Part shown: positions 58,448-64,000 of the stretch, in pieces
Layout of the letters: the number at the start of each line of letters is the position of its first letter
Numbering within the stretch: the stretch's first letter is position 1
Assembly (NCBI GenBank): GCA_032690845.1
Contig: CM064428.1
Location: forward strand, 21,922,001 to 21,986,000
Reading direction: 5' to 3'
Length of the DNA: 64,000 nt
Origin: Eleusine coracana subsp. coracana
Lineage: Eukaryota; Streptophyta; Magnoliopsida; Poales; Poaceae
Notes under the pieces: model-generated
What the model was told of the DNA's origin: nothing
Databases searched by the model: none
The model's input: the letters and a program-made list of their open reading frames with translations, nothing else
Position numbers and translations under genes: made by a program

Positions 58448-60133
58448 TGTTGGTGATCCTTCTGCTTAACAGAGAAATCCACAAGTGTACGGATGCCGAT
58501 ATAGCCTTCACCAAGGAGTATTCCAAGGTATCTAATACACGGGGAACAAGAAGTGAAATTCTATCCTAATCCAATTCTAGTGAACAAAAGAGATGGATAA
58601 CAACGGGTTTGAGAGGATCCTCCAGTCTTGGCTTCATGTGACAACTTATATCCAAATAATCATCAGACTCCAATATTTACTTTTGTTTACTTTGGGGGCA
58701 AAGTCGTGCAAAGTACGGAAAGGGATGAGAAGGGACCTTGGCTAAAACTACCATCAACGCCTACGAGCCCAACCCGAACGTGGTGAAATACAGAGGATAG
58801 CTCAGTGCTGTCACCACCTAACTACCGACCCCACAGCCCATGGGGTTGGAAGCAAACTTAGATAATTCTAAGTCTATACACCACGTATACACTTACAATT
58901 ACTACTCTAACCTTGTTAACTAAAGGCAGAGTAACCATAGTCAAATAAAGTAAAAGATTTTATCTATCATGGACTAAGAATCCATAAACAAGATATCAAT
59001 AAAGAAAGCTTCAATGGTTAAATGAACAAAATAATGTCTACATGTTACTCGACCGAAGGACGGGGACTCTTTTCTTGGTGGAGACCATCCCCGAGGCACA
59101 AGGTGGAGAAGGAGCCAACATCCCCGGCTCCCTCCTGAACTTCTACCACTCACTCTCACTCCCTAATCTAATATATTTCTGCAGCATGGTGCTTGATGTT
59201 CTCCTCTTCAATTATTGATCTCTTCTGCCAAATTCTTCTCTATTTATAGGTGGCGATGGGCCAAGAGGCATTTGTAGGTGGAGTAGAGTCGGTAGGCCGA
59301 AGTCGGTCCGCTGGGCAGGGGGCAAGGCCAGGCGGCCACGTGTGCCGGGCGGCCAGGTGTGCCAGGCGGCATGCACCATTGGGCGGCGGGCAAGGCCAGG
59401 TGGGCCCTTGGATTGTGTCGGTTTCTCGATGACCTTCTCCCGATGGCTAGGTTCGTGTATCGAAGGCGGTTGTTGGGTTGGTTTCTGCCGACTCTTCATT
59501 TTGGGGCTGGTAGGCTTCATGGGCCTCATGGGCTGGCAACCGCGGGTGGCAACCCGAGGCCAGGCGGTAGGCCAGGCCGGGCAGCAAGGGGGGCCTAGCG
59601 GCAGCCCATGCCGGGCGGCGGCCTTGGCCAGGTGTCGACCCTTGCCGGGTTGCCCCGTGACTTCTCCTGGTTAGGCCACTTTATAACCTTGTCTTCTTCA
59701 CCATATTTTACGTGTCCTAGTCCAGGAGGAGTAAACGGCTTCTCGGTTGAATATTTGCAGAGTCAACTAGGTGCTGATTTCAACCGTAAACGACCCTGTC
59801 GGTCGGGTCCTGATTTCAGCCATAAATGACCCTGTCGGCCGGGTGGGTCGGGTCCTGATTTCTGCCGTAAATGACCCTGTCGACCGGGTTCTGATTTCAG
59901 CTATAAACTATCATATCGGCTGTCAGGAAACAGTTTTTTCACAGCCGTGATCGGCCGACGGGGTATTTTCACATGTTTTTGCATATTTTGACCCTGTAGC
60001 ACCTGCAACCACATATTTAACAAAAACTTGTGTAACTCATTAGTACAAAGGTTATTTTCATTGCATTATTAGTTAAGATCCACTTTTTTATGGTAAATGG
60101 GTAGTCAAAACTGGGAATCTATGACTACCAACA
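58448..60133 (-). repeat. 5' LTR of element D
   Basis: A 1,686-base LTR matching 52860-54541. It has four of the roughly 36-base units (59773-59926) against five in the other copy. Confidence 0.9.
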
Positions 60134-60138
60134 ATGTC

Positions 60139-60847
60139 CAAGAAATGATACTTTATCCATCCAAAATTCACATTTCTTTAATTTTGCAAATAATTTATTT
60201 TCCCTCAATTTATGCATCACTAGGCGAATATGCTCTGCGTGTTCATCTTCATTCCTTGAGTAAATTAGTATGCCATGGATAAATACCAGTACAAACTTGG
60301 GTTGGAGCATTAGTTAGTCCAAAGGGCATGACCAAATTTTGTCACAAATGGGGTCTTCTCAATATTCGCATCTCTAATCCTTAGTTGATGGTACCCTTAT
60401 TGCAAGCCAATCTTAGAAAATATTGGTGAATTCTTGAGTTGGTCAAAAAGGTCATCTATTCAAGGTAGAGGATATTTGTTCTTTATCATGACCTGTTTAA
60501 GGCTCTATAATCAATACAAAGCCTCAGACTTCAGTCTTTCTTTTCAACAAAAAAAAAAGTTGGTGCTCTCCATGGTGACTTGCTAAGGCGACTGCACCAT
60601 TCTCATCTAATTCATTTATATGCCTTCTTAGTTCTTCTAACTCACTGTTCAGAATCCGATAAGGTGCCTTTGCGATAGGAGCTGCTCTTGGTATGATGTC
60701 AATCGTAAACTCTATATCTCTTTCTGGAGGTAAATCTTTTACCTCATGTAGAAATACATCAGAAAATTGCTTGACTACTGGAATTGTCTCTATCTCTTTA
60801 GAAAATTGCTTGACCACTAGAATTGTCTCTATTTCCTTAGCTGTCAT
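60139..60847 (-). pseudogene. Reverse transcriptase N-terminal part of element C
   Basis: The minus strand begins with LPPERDIEFTIDIIPRAAPI and APYRILNSELEELRRHINEL, the standard start of gypsy reverse transcriptase. It continues through a decayed middle to FVLVFIHGILIYSRNEDEHAEH. In active elements this motif has two catalytic Asp residues (F-x-DDIL); here they read His-Gly. A 30-base segment near 60780-60830 is tandemly duplicated (KEIETI-VVKQFS twice). The left edge is element D. Confidence 0.87.
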
Positions 60848-60944
60848 CTATGTTATTCTCGGTACAAGAATAAAAATTCCTAAACTTTTGACTATAATAG
60901 ACAACCTCCTGGGCTGGTTTAGAGTAACCAATTTCTTTTGGCAG

Positions 60945-61230
60945 TCAATCACAACACCATGTGGTCCTAACCTGTCCATGCCCAAAACCACAACTAATTG
61001 CTGTTAACTCTATTATTATCATATTTTCTCTAAGATCGACTCTTTCAATTAGTGAAGGACAATTGTTGCATGCGTATCTACAAAGGGTGAAGTGTCCTGG
61101 TATTTCGATATTCATGTGCTTGGCCATAGGTTCAATGGGTATATTATTTTTCTTTACAAAATCTCTTTGAAATAAATGAGAGTGTGGCACCTGAATCAAA
61201 TAAAATTAATCCAACAGCAAATGAGATGAG
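60945..61230 (-). pseudogene. Protease region of element C
   Basis: On the minus strand ILFDSGATLSFIS (about 61205-61168) is the aspartic protease site with Asp-Ser-Gly-Ala intact, followed by a stop and by PRYACNNCPSLIE-like sequence in another frame. The enzyme would cleave the polyprotein. Confidence 0.75.
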
Positions 61231-61338
61231 GCATTTACCGATCACCACATCGTTTGGAGCTTGGGCATCCTGTAGTATGACATGAAACAGACGTACACGT
61301 CAAACTCCCTGTGGCCTCTCACATCCTCCTTTTAATGC

Positions 61339-62960
61339 TTAGTTGCTGGTCACTGCTTTGTTTCCTACATTGGCTTGTGGACGTGCTACTAAGTTCAGTT
61401 GCTGATTAGTTCCTAGTTGGACCCGCTTTGGACATTGATTAATTATATGTGTAGCTTCTCCACAACCATGGCAATATCCTTTACCATTAGGGCAGTCACG
61501 TGGGTGATGGTTTGCCTCACAAAATATGCACTTCCTGAACTCAGGATTTGGAACATTTGAGTTCACTGGCCGACTGAATTTATTTCCCATACTAACTGGG
61601 TGCAGGACAAGTTTTCCAACTCGCTATGGCATACTCATGGGTTCCTTTCCTCTTACTATGATTCTTGGGTCAATCCTAGCTCTCTTGGGGCAAACTTCTT
61701 CATAAGCATCGCGCTCCTCCTCGATGCTTATTGCTCTATCAACCAAATCCTAAAACTCTATAACTCTCACTGGTTTAGTCAGTACATGGATCTCTGGACA
61801 TAGACCATGCTAGAATCGTTCAACCTTCTTTGCTTCAGTGTTCACAACTTCACCAGTGTAACGTGATACCGAGTAAATTTATGAAGATAATCTTGTACTG
61901 ATAGGTTGCTTTGGCACATATCTCTAAACTCATTCTTCCTTTTTATCAACTATGTTATCAGGTTTGTGGTTCCTATGAAACCACTCCTTAAACTCCAGCC
62001 ACGTCATTTGTCAATCATTTGGTGAGCTCTAGCGCAAATTAACCCACCATGCAGCTGTTCGCCCTGTGAGTTGATTAGATGCATATAATACTTTTTCTTC
62101 ATCAGTGCATTGAACAACCTCTAGCTTTCATTCTATTTCGAACAGCCAGTCATCAGCATCCAGAGGTTATGTTGTTGTTGCAAATGTGGGTGGGTGTGTC
62201 TTCTGAAATTCAGGTAACCTTGCCCCTAGGATTATGCTCGGGTCTCTAGTTTAGTACATGATTTGCACCCAACACATGGTCAAGTAGTACAGTTTGAGGT
62301 TCTAGTACCTGTCTTTGAGAGAGATCAAACCACTAAATCATCATTGCCCTAAAAGCAACAAAATTCATGCCACCAGGAGAAAATTGATATGATGAAGGGG
62401 GTGGTGCTTCATGGTGGAAGTTAATGTTATTGTATAATCCATCTTCATTATTGCCAATTTATTTTTATGTTATCACTACCGTTGTCATTCTCCATCTATC
62501 ATAATGATGTTGATAAATATGAGAAAGAAATGTAGTGTACTGACAAGGGTTTAATTGGCCAGAAGTAACTGAAAATTCTCTTTTATTCATATGTGTCATG
62601 CATCAGTAGTACATAAACAATAAAAAAATTTATTAAATCTTTGTGACTCTTGTTCGTGCATTGGCTAACATCAATTTTATCTAAATATTTGGACCATCTA
62701 CACTGCTTCTAGCGTTGCCTTCAGGTGGCTCCTCTACAACGATTTTGTCTAGTTGTGCATTTGGGAGTAGCGACTCCTGTGCAGCATGTAGTTCCTCCAG
62801 CTGATGAACTTGAGCCTAAAGTGCAGCAATGGTCTGATTACATTATTGCACTTACACATCCGAGTCAGCAACCTGCTATTTGAGCATCTGGATCTGACAA
62901 CATTTCTTTGCTACTAAGCTTTTCACAGGCTGTCGCCATTGTTTCTCTAGTGCAAACACC
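61339..62960 (-). pseudogene. Gag of element C
   Basis: The clearest piece is 61590-61339, with two zinc knuckles: CIFCEANHHPRDC (spacing irregular) and CHGCGEATHIINQC (complete CCHC). To the right the frames are broken but keep gag-like stretches such as EEFRDMCQSN, LSVQDYLHKFTRY and, further right, HQLEELHAAQESLLPN. Stops are frequent, as in the rest of element C. Confidence 0.7.
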
Positions 62961-63058
62961 TATGACATAAAGTGACGCACACCCTCCATGGTTTAAATGA
63001 TAAAATCCTTCCACCAAAGTCCATCCCTTTGTTGATGCTCCTCCGCAAGGATGTCCTC

Positions 63059-64000
63059 TGTTGGGTATTTAACGACCATGGAATAAACCTACAAGTGTAC
63101 GGATACTGAAGTATCTTTCACGTAAGAGTATTCAAGGTATCAAATTCACAGGGAATATGTGTGCCTAATCTTCAGTTCTAGTTTGTCCAAGGACACCAAG
63201 ATAAATGTAGCATTGGGTAGAGATGATTCCTAATGGTTATAAGGTCCTAGTCAAGGTAAGAGTACTACTAGGTTGCTTGCATTGGGCATCTAGTTTTTTC
63301 CTACATGCATAGTATGATTCTGGCCAAGAGCCTACTACGCAGCCGAACATTGAGGATTTCAAAGGACAGATAGACCTGTCACCATTTACTGCCTACCTCA
63401 ATACAATCCGTGGACCATGCAATAAACAAAGGCAACCTACGGCCTAGACACCAAGTCTACGCTTTCGATTACTTCCTTCATGTCCAATTGCGACGATATA
63501 GGACTAAGGTCTCTAACTAAATAGAGCATTGAGCGAGCAATGCAACTAAGTATAAAACTTACTTTAAAAAGAAACTTAAATACCAAGAGAGGAATCCGAA
63601 GACTTACTAAATATGGCAACCATCTGTCGAGGTACAAGCATGGAGGAGAGGTGTACAGACACACTCCTTCTCTGGACTTCCCGTCACTTTCTCCCTATTT
63701 TCTAAGCACTTTGGCAGTGCTAAAGCCTTTTGAGTGAAGCGCTAAATTCTAGTCTTGAGGTGTGTGGAGAGTGGAGGCACTCCCCTCCTTATATAGGGCC
63801 CAAAGGCGATTTCTGAGGCGGTAACTACTTCCCTAACCGGGCCAACCGACCTTAGAAAGGCTGTAACGGGCGACACGTGGAATTGGGGGACGAGGGGGTC
63901 ACCCTATGTTTGACCGAATAGGGGTGCTCGGCCGAACATAGATCAGCTCCTTTCATACCCCCTTCCTCTGGGGCATTGATAGGTGGGTCCCTTTGTCAGT
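63059..64000 (-). repeat. Partial Athila-like LTR, continuing beyond the window
   Basis: The stretch starts TGTTGGGTATTT and then follows the same plan as the element D LTR: ACAAGTGTACGGAT, AGTATCTTTCACG, GTATTCAAGGTATCAAATTCAC and so on, in the same orientation but diverged. The far end is outside the window. No primer site is seen at its left edge, so it is not the 5' LTR of element C. Confidence 0.65.

Larger units (their letters stand above)
52860..60133 (-). mobile_element. Element D: non-autonomous Athila-like element with two gag modules
   Basis: A complete 7.3-kb LTR element flanked by ATGTC (52855-52859 and 60134-60138), inserted in the reverse transcriptase of element C. LTRs are 58448-60133 (5') and 52860-54541 (3'), with TGTTGG...CCAACA ends. 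The primer site TGGCACCATTGCCGGGG (minus strand, within 58422-58440) is of the Athila/Tat type. The polypurine tract GTGGGGGA adjoins the 3' LTR. The interior has two Athila-type gag regions and no protease, polymerase or integrase. Paired LTRs are alike along their length, so the insertion is later than element C. Confidence 0.92.
50179..63058 (-). mobile_element. Element C: decayed Ty3/gypsy retrotransposon, twice interrupted
   Basis: Minus-strand order from right to left is gag (about 62960-61339), protease, reverse transcriptase, RNase H, integrase, then a polypurine tract (TTAAAGGAGGGG on the minus strand, 50190-50179). That order, with integrase last, is Ty3/gypsy. The integrase C-terminal part (FHVSQLKRCLGEPAEQVVLP) suits the chromovirus (Tekay-like) group. 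A CACTA element sits in the integrase and element D in the reverse transcriptase. Many stops and shifts make it dead. Its 5' LTR is not visible: an Athila-like LTR begins at 63059, where gag-leader sequence ends. Confidence 0.85.

Overview
The window is nuclear DNA of a flowering plant, almost certainly a grass. The evidence is the GC-rich 5' ends of otherwise ordinary split genes, plant families (a Ycf20-like plastid protein, a plastid-type SixA/phosphoglycerate-mutase-fold phosphatase, an AP2/ERF factor, a cytosolic-type phosphoglucomutase remnant) and a dense load of nested LTR retrotransposons and MITEs. Roughly two thirds of the 64 kb is recognisable transposable element. No bacterial-type operons, CRISPR arrays or RNA genes were seen.

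Layout. 1-4 kb: a decayed phosphoglucomutase fragment (minus strand) and GC-rich spacer. 4.07-14.6 kb: a complete but pol-less LTR retrotransposon of Sirevirus character (element A, plus strand; 5-bp target duplication GTTAT), apparently inserted in an intron of a Ycf20-like gene whose later exons lie at 14.68 and 16.2-16.64 kb and carry a stop codon. 17.36-19.05 kb: an intact five-exon gene for a plastid SixA-like histidine phosphatase. 19-23.4 kb: MITE-rich spacer, including a hAT-type element with another MITE nested in it. 23.87-24.48 kb: an intact single-exon ERF gene resembling group VII but without Cys-2.

25.0-39.2 kb: a second, degenerate but pol-bearing Ty1/copia Sirevirus-like element (element B, minus strand; TSD TATTT), split in its pol region by a 3.7-kb solo LTR (29.78-33.49 kb). 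39.2-50 kb: spacer with an AT microsatellite, a MULE-type MITE with a perfect 9-bp TSD, a 1.3-kb solo LTR, Stowaway-like MITEs, a Harbinger-like scrap and a strong hairpin. 50.2-63.06 kb: a decayed Ty3/gypsy element (element C, minus strand) whose integrase is broken by a CACTA MITE and whose reverse transcriptase is broken by a 7.3-kb Athila-related element (element D) that carries two gag-like modules and no pol. From 63.06 kb to the end there is part of another Athila-like LTR.

How the parts relate. Two host genes look usable: the phosphatase (plastid) and the ERF factor (nucleus). They are neighbours by position only; nothing suggests a shared pathway. The nesting gives a relative order of insertions: element B before its inner solo LTR, and element C before CACTA and element D. 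Nearly all visible damage (stop codons, altered LTR termini, differences between paired target duplications) fits C-to-T change, as expected for methylated plant repeats. The most distinctive signals are the CCGG-centred palindromes peppered through element A, also inside its gag frame, its extra non-pol reading frame, and the double-gag layout of element D.
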